DNA of 64,000 nt, from positions 248,001 through 312,000 of the forward strand of contig JADKKK010000002.1 in assembly GCA_016720545.1 (NCBI GenBank), read 5' to 3'. Below, piece after piece: positions 1 through 9,060 of the stretch. How positions within the stretch are numbered: the first letter of the stretch is position 1; the number at the start of each line of letters is the position of its first letter. Source of the stretch: Myxococcales bacterium (GTDB lineage Bacteria > Myxococcota_A > Polyangia > Polyangiales > Polyangiaceae). Position numbers and translations under genes: made by a program. Under the pieces are notes generated by a model. It was not told where the DNA came from, searched no databases, and was given only the letters and a program-made list of their open reading frames with translations.

Positions 1-52
1 GTAGCCCACCTGCGAGGCGGCCTCGCCGCTCGCCGCTCGCCCGCCAAGGTAC

Positions 53-90
53 AAAAACGCCTCGCCCCGGCGGCGCCCGCGAGGGGCGAG
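53..90 (-). terminator. Rho-independent terminator downstream of nadE
   Basis: Read on the minus strand, a perfect 8-bp stem (CTCGCCCC pairing with GGGGCGAG, 61-68 with 83-90, 14-nt loop) is followed three bases later by five T residues (complement of 53-57). It lies just past the nadE stop codon. The plus strand has no T run after the stem, so it should act only on minus-strand transcripts. Confidence 0.7.
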
Positions 91-127
91 CCGGGGCGCT
101 GGCGACCGCGCGCCGGCGGTCAGCCGG

Positions 128-1102
128 TCAGCCCGTCGGCTCGGCGACCAGGATCGGCGCGGCGTGGAGGTACTTCGCGAAGGCGCGCTTCCCGTCGATG
201 TCGCGGAACACCCGCTCCACCTGCTCGGCGCTGACGCCGAGCACGGGCGCGGCCTCGGCGGCCGACACGCCGTGGTTCTTCGCGTAGATGGCGAGGTCCA
301 TCTTGTCGTACGGGAGGGAGTAGTAGAACTCCTCCTGCGACTGCGGCAGCGAGTAGGTGTCGGTCGTCGGGGGCCGACGGCGGACCTCCTCCGGCACACC
401 CAGGTACTCGGCCATCGCGTACACCTGCGATTTGTACAAGTGCGCGATCGGCTTCACGTCTGCGGCGCCGTCGCCGAGCTTCACGAAGAAGCCTTGGTCG
501 TATTCGACCAGGTTCGGCGTGCCCGAGACGGCGTAGTTCAGGCGGTCGGCGTGGTAATACTCCAGCATCTTGCGGCAGCGCTGCTTGAAGTTCGTCGCCG
601 CGACGATGCCGAGGTAGCCGGGGAGGGGCAGGCGCGCCTTCACCTCCTTGCCCTCGGGGCTGAGGGCCACGACCGAGAAAACTCGGTACGAGTCGGTGTC
701 GACGACCGACGGGAGCACGATCTTGCTCTTCCAGCCGGGGCCGTACTCGGGGATGGCGGTCTTGATGGCCTCGTCGCGGCGCTGGTAGGCGCGCGCGCCC
801 TCGAGCAGCGGCGACATTTCCTCGACGGCGAAGTCGATCTCGAAGTGCTTGCACATGAGCGCCGACAGGTTGCGGGTGTCGTCGGAGTTCTCCTTCTCGG
901 GGAGCTGAAGACCGAAGACCCGCTCCTTCCCGAACGCGCGCACCGAGAGCGCCCCGACGACGCTCGAGTCGATGCCACCCGAGAGCGCCACGATCACGCC
1001 CTTGCGCTTGAGCGTGCCGAGGACGGCCTCGCGGAGCTTGGCGGTGATGCGCTCGGTTTCTTGGGCGCAGTCGAGCGTGAGGACGTCTTTGCTAAAGGCC
1101 AT
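128..1102 (-). CDS. nadE: NAD(+) synthase, ammonia-dependent type
   Basis: Catalyses the ATP-dependent amidation of nicotinic acid adenine dinucleotide, the last step of NAD synthesis in the cytoplasm. The 324-residue protein carries the PP-loop motif SGGIDSS near residue 41, the fingerprint of the N-type ATP pyrophosphatase fold, and the family motifs SGTPNLVEYDQGFFVKLGD (about residues 194-212) and TDTYSLPQSQEEFYY (about 248-262). There is no N-terminal nitrilase domain, so it should use free ammonia or a separate glutaminase. The ATG at 1102 is preceded by AGGAG at a long spacing of 11 nt. It is the last gene before a terminator and lies 21 bp downstream of the minus-strand lipase-like gene, so the two may be co-transcribed. 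Confidence 0.93.
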   Translation of the reverse strand: MAFSKDVLTLDCAQETERITAKLREAVLGTLKRKGVIVALSGGIDSSVVGALSVRAFGKERVFGLQLPEKENSDDTRNLSALMCKHFEIDFAVEEMSPLLEGARAYQRRDEAIKTAIPEYGPGWKSKIVLPSVVDTDSYRVFSVVALSPEGKEVKARLPLPGYLGIVAATNFKQRCRKMLEYYHADRLNYAVSGTPNLVEYDQGFFVKLGDGAADVKPIAHLYKSQVYAMAEYLGVPEEVRRRPPTTDTYSLPQSQEEFYYSLPYDKMDLAIYAKNHGVSAAEAAPVLGVSAEQVERVFRDIDGKRAFAKYLHAAPILVAEPTG

Positions 1103-1123
1103 TTGCGCGCATTCTCCTGTGGG

Positions 1124-2665
1124 TCAGTCGTTCGGCGGGGGAGTCGCGCACTTTACGGCGGCGCCCTTGTCGTCGACGAGGGCTTTCTCGTCACTCGGGC
1201 AAGCCGCGGGAGCCGGCCCCCCCAGGGCCACGTTCGCGATCCAATCTGCCACGTAATCGCTCCGGACGTCGACGATGCTGCTGTGGGTCGCGTCGGGTTC
1301 GACGCACACGGTCGTCTTGGTCTGGTCTTGCTTCAGGCGGTCGAGCGCGCACTGCATGCGATCCTTCGGGATCGTCGTGTCCTTCGCCCCGTAGAGCAGG
1401 AGCATGGGCGTCTGGGCCGCGGCGCCCGTGAGCCGCGGGCGGTCGGCGGCGTAGCGCTTGGCCCACTTCACGCACGCCGCGTTCGCGGGGTCGCAGTCGT
1501 TGATGCCGGCCGCGACCAGCGCGACCGTCTTGACGAACTCGGGATCGAAGAGGTCGTTCGGAAGCGTGCCGAGGGCCTCGAGCTGCGGGTACTTCGCGTC
1601 CCAGCACTGGCCGTCGACGAAGGCCTTGATCTTGTCGGCCTTGTCGGCCGGGAAGAGCTTCTTGCCCTCGCCCGGGCCGTCGAGCAGCTCGGCGTGGGTG
1701 TAGTGGTACCAGACTGACACCGCCGCGATGCTCGGCACCGTGGCGATGGGGTAGTCCTTGCTTACGCCCGAGAAGAGGGCCGCACCCCAGGAGCGCTGAG
1801 AGAGCCAGAGCGGCGCGTACACGGCTACGCCGGCGATGGGCAGCTCGGGGGCGTACGCCGGGGCGAGCGCGAGGGCCGACAGCGCCGAGTGTCCGCCCTG
1901 CGAGTGGCCGACGAGCACGACCTTGTTGTCGAGCACGGGGAAGAGCTTGCGCATGGCCTTCGCCGAGTCGAGCGTCGACTTGCCCACGTCCGCCGCGCCC
2001 GCGTAGACGCTCGGCGGGTTGCCGGCGGCGCCGTAGTTCGAGTACCCCGCGAGGTCGGGCAGCACCACCGCGTAACCTGCGCCCACGAGCGGGTACACCA
2101 GGCTGTAGAGATCGTCGTTGACGTACTCAGCGGCCTTGTCGAACTTCGACGCGGCGCACGCGGCGGCCTGCCCGCGGCTGCCGCGGGCCGCGACGACCAC
2201 CGGGAGCTTCTCGGCGCGCGGGGTGTCGGGGACGTAGATGATGCCGCTCGACGCCGCGGCGGTGTTCTTCTCGTCGCCGCGCTCGGTCTTGAACTGCACG
2301 CGGTACACACGCGCGCCGCTCGTCGCGGGCTTGCCCTTGTAGCCGACCTCGGTGAGCTTGGCCGTCAGGGCCTCCTTCGTGAGCGGGGTCTCGGTCGAGC
2401 AGCGCGTGATGTCGCCGCGACCGGCCGCGTCGGCGGGGGGCGCCCCATACACCGACTCCGGCGCGTCCGCGCAGGGCAGGGCCGGGGTCTTCAGCGTGAG
2501 CCCACCGCCGCCGGCGTCGCAGTCGGTCGCGCCCGGCGTGCAGGTTCCGGGCGGGTTGGGCGCGGGCTTCACCTCCGACGAGCAGCCGCCGAAAGAGAGC
2601 GCCGCGAGCGCGATGAGCGAAAGCGAAACGGTGGACGCGATCGTTAGTCGAGCGAGGTGCTTCAT
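1124..2665 (-). CDS. Alpha/beta-hydrolase lipoprotein (secretory lipase-like)
   Basis: A 513-residue predicted lipoprotein with a hydrophobic signal ending in a lipobox (SFGGC), then a cysteine- and glycine-rich linker and an alpha/beta-hydrolase domain. The nucleophile elbow GHSQGG sits near residue 255. The likely catalytic Asp is in LLLYGAKDTTIP and the His in EPDATHSS, so a full Ser-Asp-His triad is visible. This suggests an esterase or lipase anchored in the envelope; the substrate is unknown. I chose the ATG at 2665, preceded by GGAG, over a GTG five codons upstream (2680) that has no ribosome-binding site. It may be co-transcribed with nadE. Confidence 0.82.
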   Translation of the reverse strand: MKHLARLTIASTVSLSLIALAALSFGGCSSEVKPAPNPPGTCTPGATDCDAGGGGLTLKTPALPCADAPESVYGAPPADAAGRGDITRCSTETPLTKEALTAKLTEVGYKGKPATSGARVYRVQFKTERGDEKNTAAASSGIIYVPDTPRAEKLPVVVAARGSRGQAAACAASKFDKAAEYVNDDLYSLVYPLVGAGYAVVLPDLAGYSNYGAAGNPPSVYAGAADVGKSTLDSAKAMRKLFPVLDNKVVLVGHSQGGHSALSALALAPAYAPELPIAGVAVYAPLWLSQRSWGAALFSGVSKDYPIATVPSIAAVSVWYHYTHAELLDGPGEGKKLFPADKADKIKAFVDGQCWDAKYPQLEALGTLPNDLFDPEFVKTVALVAAGINDCDPANAACVKWAKRYAADRPRLTGAAAQTPMLLLYGAKDTTIPKDRMQCALDRLKQDQTKTTVCVEPDATHSSIVDVRSDYVADWIANVALGGPAPAACPSDEKALVDDKGAAVKCATPPPND

Positions 2666-2756
2666 GAGACTCCGGGCCACGCCGAGCTGGCGCGGTGGCG
2701 AGAGGGAAGTCCGGACTGCCCACGACGCCGGGGACTCCCGACGCCGGGGAGGCGAG

Positions 2757-4271
2757 CTAGAAGCTGAGCGTCACGTTCGCGTTCAGCATTCCGATGGTGG
2801 ACGAGTACTTGCCCTCGGCGCTCGGCGAGCGCGACGGCTGGAGATTCTTGGCGTAGACGCTCACGCCGGTGTTGTCGACCGGCATGAAGAAGATGTGGTT
2901 GTAGCTGCCGGCGAGAGCGATGCGCTTGGAGAGCTCGTAGCGGAGGCCGGCCGCGGCGTAGATACGGAACGAGTCGATCGTGTTCGCGTCGATCGTGGCC
3001 TTGGGCACCGCCGAGGTGCTGAACCCGAGGCTGCCGAAGAGCTCCACGTCGGGGCTCAGGAAATACGAGGGGCCGGCGCGGAAGCCGACCGCATTTTGCC
3101 AATCGCGCTTCAGGTTCAGCACGACGTCGCGGCTGTTCGCGGCCTTCTCGGCGTCGGTGGCGCCCGCCGGGCCGCCCGTCGCGCCGTCGATGTTGCACTG
3201 CTTGCCCGCGAGCACGACGCACTGCCTGTCGAACACCGACCAACGCACGAAGTCGACGTCGGCTTTCAGCTCCCACTTGTCGCCGGGGAGCTTGTACGCG
3301 GCGCCGAAGCGGATGATGTCCGGGTAGGTCTGGAGAAAGTCGATCTTCTGGATGTCACCGGCCACGCCGGAGCCGAGCACCTGGGTGAGCTCCCCCGCCA
3401 TGCGGGTCTCGCCGAAGCCGGGCTGGCTCGTGTACGAGATGCCGAGCTTCAGGCGGTGGTCGAGGCCGCGGCTGCCGGTCTTCTCGGGGGCCCAATAGAG
3501 ACCGAACGTGGCGCCCACGTTGAACGCGTTCGCCTTCAGGTAGCTCCGCCCCTCGGTGAGGCTGCCGTCGGGCCCGCGGACCACGTCGCCGTCGTCGGCG
3601 TTGCGCGCGCGGACGGTGCCGACCGTGTGGTAAATGCCGCTCACGCTGGCGCCCACGGAGAAGTTCGCCGGGAGGGTGTAGGAGGCGGCCAGCGTGGCGT
3701 GCATCGCGAGGATCGTCCCCGAGATGGTGTGCCAGCGCTGCGGGCCGTCGGTCGAGCCGGGGATGCCTTGGACGCCGCCCCTCTTGTCCCACGTGGCCAT
3801 CCCGCCGTAGGGGATGTAGCCCGCGAGGCCGAGGCGGAAATCTTTCGTGCCGAGATCGGTCGTCGCGCCGATGTACGGGAGCGCGAGCAGGTTCTTGAGG
3901 GTGCCTTTGCCGGTGTTCGCCGCGACGCAGTCGGGGTCTTTCTGGCAGTCGGCCGACGGCGCCGTGGTCGCCCGCTCGTACGACGCGAAGCGCGCCACCA
4001 CCGACGCGTCGATGATGAGGTTCGTGCCGTGCGTGCCGCCCATCGCCGCGGGGTTGTAGTAGACGGCGTAGGCGTTCGGCGTGGCCGGCGTGCCCATGTC
4101 GGAGCCGTAGCGCGCCGTCAGGTAGCCGCTGGCGCGCGCCTCCGAGGCGAAGCCGAGCAGCCCGAGGGCTGCCAGCGACGGGATGGCGAGGCGCGCGAGG
4201 CGAGGCAGCCGGGGGGCGAGACCAACCGCGAAACCAGGCGCGTGGGCGCGAGCAAATCTCCGCGAAAGCAT
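2757..4271 (-). CDS. Outer-membrane transport protein, OmpP1/FadL/TodX family
   Basis: A beta-barrel of the family that moves hydrophobic compounds such as long-chain fatty acids across the outer membrane. After a long signal peptide ending at an ARA-SG cleavage site, the mature N terminus GYLTARYGSDMGTPATPNAY followed by AVYYNPAAMGG matches the FadL-type hatch region. The chain ends in VTLSF, with the terminal Phe typical of barrels recognised by the Bam machinery. Length (504 residues) is normal for the family. The start is uncertain: ATG 4271 is preferred because GTG codons at 4283 and 4289 lie next to or inside a palindrome in the divergent promoter region. No good ribosome-binding site is seen for any of them. 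Confidence 0.85.
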   Translation of the reverse strand: MLSRRFARAHAPGFAVGLAPRLPRLARLAIPSLAALGLLGFASEARASGYLTARYGSDMGTPATPNAYAVYYNPAAMGGTHGTNLIIDASVVARFASYERATTAPSADCQKDPDCVAANTGKGTLKNLLALPYIGATTDLGTKDFRLGLAGYIPYGGMATWDKRGGVQGIPGSTDGPQRWHTISGTILAMHATLAASYTLPANFSVGASVSGIYHTVGTVRARNADDGDVVRGPDGSLTEGRSYLKANAFNVGATFGLYWAPEKTGSRGLDHRLKLGISYTSQPGFGETRMAGELTQVLGSGVAGDIQKIDFLQTYPDIIRFGAAYKLPGDKWELKADVDFVRWSVFDRQCVVLAGKQCNIDGATGGPAGATDAEKAANSRDVVLNLKRDWQNAVGFRAGPSYFLSPDVELFGSLGFSTSAVPKATIDANTIDSFRIYAAAGLRYELSKRIALAGSYNHIFFMPVDNTGVSVYAKNLQPSRSPSAEGKYSSTIGMLNANVTLSF

Positions 4272-4288
4272 GGTCGGAAGCACTACCA

Positions 4289-4302
4289 CGGAAACGTTTT
4301 CG
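4289..4302. promoter_or_regulatory. Operator-like palindrome between divergent genes
   Basis: The 48 bp between the FadL-type gene (minus) and the lipoprotein gene (plus) contain CGGAAACGTTTTCG, a 14-bp palindrome with one mismatched pair. The AAACGTTT core with a central CG resembles LacI/GalR-family operators. A regulator bound here could control both genes. No such regulator is encoded nearby. Confidence 0.35.
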
Positions 4303-4319
4303 TGCTAGACGAAACCGTC

Positions 4320-5135
4320 ATGAAGCGCAGTCTGTTCGGCGTGGGTGTCGCGCTGGCCCTCGGGGTCGGGTTCGTCGTGGCGTGCATTCCGCACCCCTCG
4401 GAGGACTACGCCGATTTCCTGGAGCGCACGGCCGACTACCGCAAGAAGCCGCCGGTCGACGACTCCGGCCCGGTCGACGCGCAGGCGCCCACGCAGGCCA
4501 TCGAGGGCATCTACTACGGGTCCTGCCTCTCCGCGCTCTCGGTCGGCGATCTCAACAAGGTGCTGCGCTTTTACACCGAGGTGCGCTTCGTCCCGGGCAC
4601 TGGTGGCGGCAAGCTCGACATCCAGTTCACGCCGCTGAAGGGCGTCGACTTCTCCTCTGGGCAGCCCCTTCCCTCGCCGCCGGCCAAGGTGGCGAAGTCC
4701 GAGACCCACGGCGCCTCGTTCGGCACGAAGGGCGCCGACGTGTCCTCCACGGGTCGCTTCGAAGTGAGCTTCGCCAACGTCATCATCGACAAGAACGCGA
4801 ACCCCATCTCGGGGCGCGAGATCTCGATAGACGCGGTGTTCTTCCGCGGCCTCTTCTCAGCCGGCGGTGGCAGCCCGGCGCCCGAAGCCGACGCGGCGGC
4901 GCCAGACGCCGCCGCGGGCGACGCGGGCGCCCCGGCTGACGCGGGCGCTCCCCCGCCCACCGACGCGGGCGCCTCTGCGGGCAACGCGCGGTTCTGCGCG
5001 ACCCTCCAGGGGAGCGTGACGGTCCCCATCAAGCAGTTCCTCGACCCCGCCGAGAACTTCTGCGTCTTCGTGCCGGTCAAGGAGGGCGACGCGCCCCCCG
5101 AGGTCAAGCGCGACGAATACAAGTGCAAGCTGTAG
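4320..5135 (+). CDS. Predicted lipoprotein of unknown function
   Basis: A 271-residue protein starting at ATG 4320, with a short signal peptide (MKRSLFGVGVALALGVGFVV) followed by Ala-Cys-Ile-Pro, a lipobox giving a mature N-terminal Cys. The middle (about residues 60-175) alternates hydrophobic and charged residues like a small beta domain. It is followed by a low-complexity Ala/Asp/Gly/Pro linker (about 180-225) and a conserved-looking tail with three cysteines (FCATLQG, ENFCVFVP, YKCKL). I do not recognise the family. It is transcribed divergently from the FadL-type gene 48 bp away and may share its control region. Confidence 0.7.
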   Translation: MKRSLFGVGVALALGVGFVVACIPHPSEDYADFLERTADYRKKPPVDDSGPVDAQAPTQAIEGIYYGSCLSALSVGDLNKVLRFYTEVRFVPGTGGGKLDIQFTPLKGVDFSSGQPLPSPPAKVAKSETHGASFGTKGADVSSTGRFEVSFANVIIDKNANPISGREISIDAVFFRGLFSAGGGSPAPEADAAAPDAAAGDAGAPADAGAPPPTDAGASAGNARFCATLQGSVTVPIKQFLDPAENFCVFVPVKEGDAPPEVKRDEYKCKL

Positions 5136-5292
5136 CCGCCTGACGCGGGTGCGTGGGCGCCTGCGCGTGGCGTAAGCTGCGCGAGCGCAGGGGCGTGGTG
5201 TGTGGTGTGTCCGCGCCGCACTGGGCGCGTCGCGCCTCGGCCGCGCGAGCCGGCGCAGGGCCCGCGTCCGTATGCAGAATACAAAAAGGCGA

Positions 5293-5318
5293 AGGGCGCC
5301 TCCCGGGGGAAGCGCCCT
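5293..5318 (-). terminator. Rho-independent terminator of the lipoprotein gene at 5350-6576
   Basis: On the minus strand, AGGGCGCTTCC pairs with GGAGGCGCCCT (11 bp including one G-T pair, tetraloop CCCG), followed by TCGCCTTTTTG. The T run (complement of 5283-5287) makes it a classical intrinsic terminator for the minus-strand gene. Plus-strand transcripts from 4320-5135 see the stem but no T run. Confidence 0.75.
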
Positions 5319-5349
5319 CCTGCGAGGCCGAGCGGCCTCTAGCTGCGAC

Positions 5350-6576
5350 TCACTGCTCGAGCGCCGGGACCGTGGGGTTGGTCGGGAACGCGAGGAAGTG
5401 CGGCTTGCGGTTCGCGAAGGGCCCCGTGGCGGCGGCGACCTCGCCCACGGCGATGAAGACGTGGCCCTTGCCGAGCTCGATGGGGGTGGAGGGAGAGGTC
5501 GCCGCGACGGCCGACGCGAACGAGTAGTTCGGGATCGGGAGGGCCGGGTTCAGCGTGAGCGCGTCGGCCGTGAGGCTGACGCCCGCGAGCTTGACGAGGG
5601 CGGTGATCGGGGCGTTGTAGGCCACGGCTGCGGGCGAGAACGGCTTGAACGCGCCGGCGTCGCCGCCCGCGTCCGCGCCGCCGCTCACCACGCCGGGGTT
5701 CACGGGGCCGATGACATCGGCGGCCGACGTGACGTGCATGAACTGTGCGCCGAGCTCGGACGTGCCGACCGCGCCGCGATCCAGCTTGGTGACCTTCAGC
5801 TCGAGGTTGCCGGTGGTGGGGTTGTAGCTCGAGCCACACTTGGCGGCCACGACGCCGACCGTCGCGTCGGTGTAGCCCTTCGCGCAGCCCTGCACCGAGA
5901 CCACATACGTGGACTCGTTCGCGAACGTGCCGGCCGGGATGACGCCCACCTTGATGTAGTCGACACCCTCCGCGAGCTGCACGCCGCCGTCGCCGGGGCC
6001 CGCGTCGGGGTTGAAGCCCTTGCTGAACAGATCGCCGCAGGAGGTGTTCGCGCCGGCGCCGGAGCCGAAGCCCTTGGAGGCCATGAGCGCCGCGTTCATC
6101 GCGTAGCCCTCGAGGCGCGTGGTGGAGAAGTCGGTCTTGGCCGGGAGCACGCCGCCGGTGCCCGGGAGGAGCGCGGGGAAGGGGAGCCCGCCGGCAGACT
6201 TGTTCGGGAGGGCCGGGACGGGCAGGAACGGGTTCGTGCCCTCGGGGCCGGCGCGGAGGCAGAGGCGGATGGCGCCGTTCACGGCTTCCGCCGGGCCGGT
6301 GCCGCTCTCGAAGGCCGTGCCGAGCCAGTTGGCCGCGTGCACGAAGATGATCTTCTGGGACTCGGGCGGCGGCGCCGCGTCGGGCGGGGTGGTGCCCGTG
6401 CCGGTGCCGGTGGCCGTGCCGGTGGCCGTGGTGGTCGCCGTGGGCGCCGTGTCCTTGCCGGCGTCCGAAGCCGGGGTGACCGGGTCGTCGCTACAGCCCT
6501 GGAGCACCGAGCCTGCGCCCACGCCGGCGAGAATCATGGAAGCCAGACTGAGACGAAGCCAATTGTTCTTTTGCAT
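5350..6576 (-). CDS. Predicted lipoprotein of unknown function
   Basis: A 408-residue protein starting at ATG 6576, preceded by the strong ribosome-binding site AGAGGAGAT six bases upstream. The signal peptide ends in a lipobox (SVLQGC), followed by a Thr/Gly/Ala tandem-repeat linker (about residues 40-60) typical of exported lipoproteins in this window. Several stretches (KIIFVHAANW, YIKVGVIPAGTF, YVVSVQGCA, ITALVKLAGV) look like beta strands of repeated Ig-like modules and faintly recall DUF4397 proteins. That similarity is a guess. Five cysteines may form disulfides. A terminator follows the gene. Confidence 0.72.
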   Translation of the reverse strand: MQKNNWLRLSLASMILAGVGAGSVLQGCSDDPVTPASDAGKDTAPTATTTATGTATGTGTGTTPPDAAPPPESQKIIFVHAANWLGTAFESGTGPAEAVNGAIRLCLRAGPEGTNPFLPVPALPNKSAGGLPFPALLPGTGGVLPAKTDFSTTRLEGYAMNAALMASKGFGSGAGANTSCGDLFSKGFNPDAGPGDGGVQLAEGVDYIKVGVIPAGTFANESTYVVSVQGCAKGYTDATVGVVAAKCGSSYNPTTGNLELKVTKLDRGAVGTSELGAQFMHVTSAADVIGPVNPGVVSGGADAGGDAGAFKPFSPAAVAYNAPITALVKLAGVSLTADALTLNPALPIPNYSFASAVAATSPSTPIELGKGHVFIAVGEVAAATGPFANRKPHFLAFPTNPTVPALEQ

Positions 6577-6768
6577 CGCGATCTCCTCTAGAGAAAACAA
6601 AGAGCGTCCGCGACGATCGCGCGGCCCCCAAGACGTAGCGCAGCGTAGGCTGCCTCGGGCCACCCTGCAACCTGAAGCGCCAGCGTACTCCCTATTTTTG
6701 CGGGGTATGACCCGCATGTCACGGGGTGTAGCGGGTCCGCAGCGCGACCACGCGAGGCGGGCGGTTCG

Positions 6769-6797
6769 TTGCCCACCGCGGGGCGCGGTGTTACCGT
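6769..6797 (+). promoter_or_regulatory. Candidate promoter for the rel/spoT gene
   Basis: TTGCCC (6769-6774) and TACCGT (6792-6797) are 17 bp apart and lie about 34 bp before the rel start. This fits a housekeeping-sigma promoter with a leader of about 25-30 nt. It is the best -35/-10 pair I see in the 254-bp divergent gap. Confidence 0.35.
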
Positions 6798-6830
6798 TCT
6801 CTGTGCGAGCGAGCCGCTCTTCGCGCCCCG

Positions 6831-8996
6831 ATGCTCCCCGTCGACGACCTTATCCTTCGGATTCGCGCTTACCAGCCGACGGCTGACGCCGAGCTCGTCA
6901 AGCGCGCCTACGACTACAGCTTTCGCATGCACGCCGGGCAGATGCGGAAGTCGGGAGACCCCTACTTCATCCACCCGGCGAGCGTCGCCGGCGCGATCGC
7001 CGACCTGCGGCTCGACACCGCGAGCGTGTGCGCTGGGCTGCTGCACGACGTGGTGGAGGACACCCTCGCCACCACGAAGGATCTGGAGCGCGAGTTCGGC
7101 GAAGAGATCGCGCAGCTGGTCGACGGCGTCACGAAGCTGAGCAAAATCAACTTCACCTCGAAGGAGGACCGGCAGGCCGAGAATTTCCGGAAGATGGTCG
7201 TCGCGATGTCGCGCGACATCCGCGTGCTCTTGGTCAAGCTCTGCGACCGCGTCGACAACATGCGCACGATGCAGCACATGAAGCCGGACGCGCAGGAGCG
7301 GATCTCGCGCGAGACCATGGAAATCTACGCGCCGCTCGCCAACCGGCTCGGCATGGCCGAGTACAAGTGCGAGCTCGAAGACCTCGCGTTCCGGTACCTC
7401 GAGCCCGACGGCTACCAAGAGGTCGTGCAGGGCATCCAGAAGACCAAGGCCCAGCGCGAGAAGTACATCGCCGACGTGTCGCGGACGCTCGCGAGCCGCC
7501 TCGCGGAGCAGGCGTTCGCCGCCGACGTGTCGGGCCGCGCGAAGCACCTCTACTCGGTGTGGCGCAAGATGAAGCAGAACGAGTGTTCGGTGGAGCAGAT
7601 CCACGACCTCATCGCGTTCCGCGTCATCGTCGAGAGCGTGAGCGACTGCTACGCGGCGCTCGGCGTCATCCACTCCAAGTGGACGCCCGTGCCCGGGCGC
7701 TTCAAGGACTACATCGCGCTGCCCAAGCCGAACATGTACCAGTCGCTCCACACGACGGTCATCGGGCCTGGCCGCGAGCGCGTGGAGATCCAGATCCGCA
7801 CCCACGACATGCACCGCGTCGCGGAGCGCGGCATCGCGGCCCACTGGAAGTACAAGTCGCGCCACTCGGGCGGCATGTCCGACGACGACGTCGCGCGCTT
7901 CGGCTGGCTCCAGCAGCTCATGAAGTGGCAGAAGGACCTCAAGGATCCCGCAGAGTTCCTCGAGGGCGTGAAGGTCGACCTCTTCCAGGAGGAGGTGTAC
8001 GTCTTCACTCCGAAGGGCGACGTGAGGGTCTTCCCGCGCGGGGCGACCCCGATCGACTTCGCCTACCAGATCCACTCACAGCTCGGCGACCACATCACCG
8101 GGGCGCGGGTGAACGGCAAGCTCGAGCCGCTCCGGTACAAGCTCCGCAACGGCGACGTGGTCGAGGTCGTCACCTCCCCCAGCCAGCAGCCCAGCAAGGA
8201 CTGGATCGACCTCGTCGCCACCACGAGCGCCCGCGCCAAGATCCGCGCGTTCCTCCGCACCGAGCACCGCGAGCGCAGCTATCGGCTCGGCAAAGAGCTC
8301 GTGGAGCGCGAGTTTCACCGGGCGAGCGTGTCGTTCTCGAAGCTGCAGAAGAACGAGAACGAGCTGCGCAAGGTCCTCGAGGCCCTCAAGGTCGCGACGA
8401 TCGACGAGCTCTTCATCCAGGTGGGCTACGGCAAGGCCGATCCGAAAGACGTGCTCCACGCCGTCGCGCCGCCCGCAGAGGACGGCTCCGCCGACGCGCC
8501 GGAGAGCATCCGCGAGGGGCGGATCGCCGGGTTCGTGCGCAAGGTCATCAAGGGCGACGACTCCGGCGGCATTCGCCTGAACGGCATCGACGACGTCCTC
8601 GTGCGCTACGCAAAGTGCTGCAGCCCGCTCCCCGGTGACGACATCCTCGGGTTCATCACGCGCGGGCGCGGCATCACGATCCACCGGCGCGGCTGCGCGA
8701 AGGCGTTCGACACCGATCCCGATCGCCGCGTGGAGATCCAGTGGGACTCGAAGGCCAAGATCAACCGCGCAGTGCAGCTCAAGGTGGTCGCGCAGAACCG
8801 TATGGGGATCCTCGCCAACGTCGGCAGCACGTTCAGCGCCCAGGGCATCAACATCACCGAGGCGAACTGCCGCGCGGGTGACGACGGGCGCGCGATCAAC
8901 ATCTTCACCTTCGTGTGCCAGGACCTCACGCAGCTGAAGACCGTCATGCGGGCCCTGCAGAAGCTCCAGGGCGTCGTGGCGGTGGAGCGCGCCTGA
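6831..8996 (+). CDS. rel: Bifunctional (p)ppGpp synthetase/hydrolase (Rel/SpoT family)
   Basis: Makes and degrades the alarmone (p)ppGpp and so sets the stringent response; in myxobacteria this also triggers fruiting-body development. The 721 residues show the standard order: HD hydrolase domain (about 40-150, with LLHDVVEDT), synthetase domain (about 230-350, with RFKDYIALPKPNMYQSLHTT), TGS domain (about 387-450, with VYVFTPKGDVRVFPRGATP), a region containing YAKCCSPLPGD, and a C-terminal ACT domain. The HD residues are intact and the synthetase motif is the RFKD form seen in bifunctional enzymes rather than the acidic form of synthetase-only RelA, so both activities are expected. There is no Shine-Dalgarno sequence at ATG 6831. 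trmFO follows 64 bp downstream. Confidence 0.96.
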   Translation: MLPVDDLILRIRAYQPTADAELVKRAYDYSFRMHAGQMRKSGDPYFIHPASVAGAIADLRLDTASVCAGLLHDVVEDTLATTKDLEREFGEEIAQLVDGVTKLSKINFTSKEDRQAENFRKMVVAMSRDIRVLLVKLCDRVDNMRTMQHMKPDAQERISRETMEIYAPLANRLGMAEYKCELEDLAFRYLEPDGYQEVVQGIQKTKAQREKYIADVSRTLASRLAEQAFAADVSGRAKHLYSVWRKMKQNECSVEQIHDLIAFRVIVESVSDCYAALGVIHSKWTPVPGRFKDYIALPKPNMYQSLHTTVIGPGRERVEIQIRTHDMHRVAERGIAAHWKYKSRHSGGMSDDDVARFGWLQQLMKWQKDLKDPAEFLEGVKVDLFQEEVYVFTPKGDVRVFPRGATPIDFAYQIHSQLGDHITGARVNGKLEPLRYKLRNGDVVEVVTSPSQQPSKDWIDLVATTSARAKIRAFLRTEHRERSYRLGKELVEREFHRASVSFSKLQKNENELRKVLEALKVATIDELFIQVGYGKADPKDVLHAVAPPAEDGSADAPESIREGRIAGFVRKVIKGDDSGGIRLNGIDDVLVRYAKCCSPLPGDDILGFITRGRGITIHRRGCAKAFDTDPDRRVEIQWDSKAKINRAVQLKVVAQNRMGILANVGSTFSAQGINITEANCRAGDDGRAINIFTFVCQDLTQLKTVMRALQKLQGVVAVERA

Positions 8997-9060
8997 CGCG
9001 AGCTCGCGGGGCGCGCGGCGGCGGGCACGGACAGGCGCGGGCGTGCTAGAGGACCACGCC

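Noticed and set aside
2352..4319. Long plus-strand frame continuous with the lipoprotein gene at 4320
   Set aside because: It is antisense to the lipase-like and FadL-type genes and has no domain content; the clear signal peptide starts at ATG 4320.
9047..9052. TAGAGG as a -10 element for trmFO
   Set aside because: It lacks the final T and overlaps AGAGGA, which serves better as a ribosome-binding site for GTG 9061.
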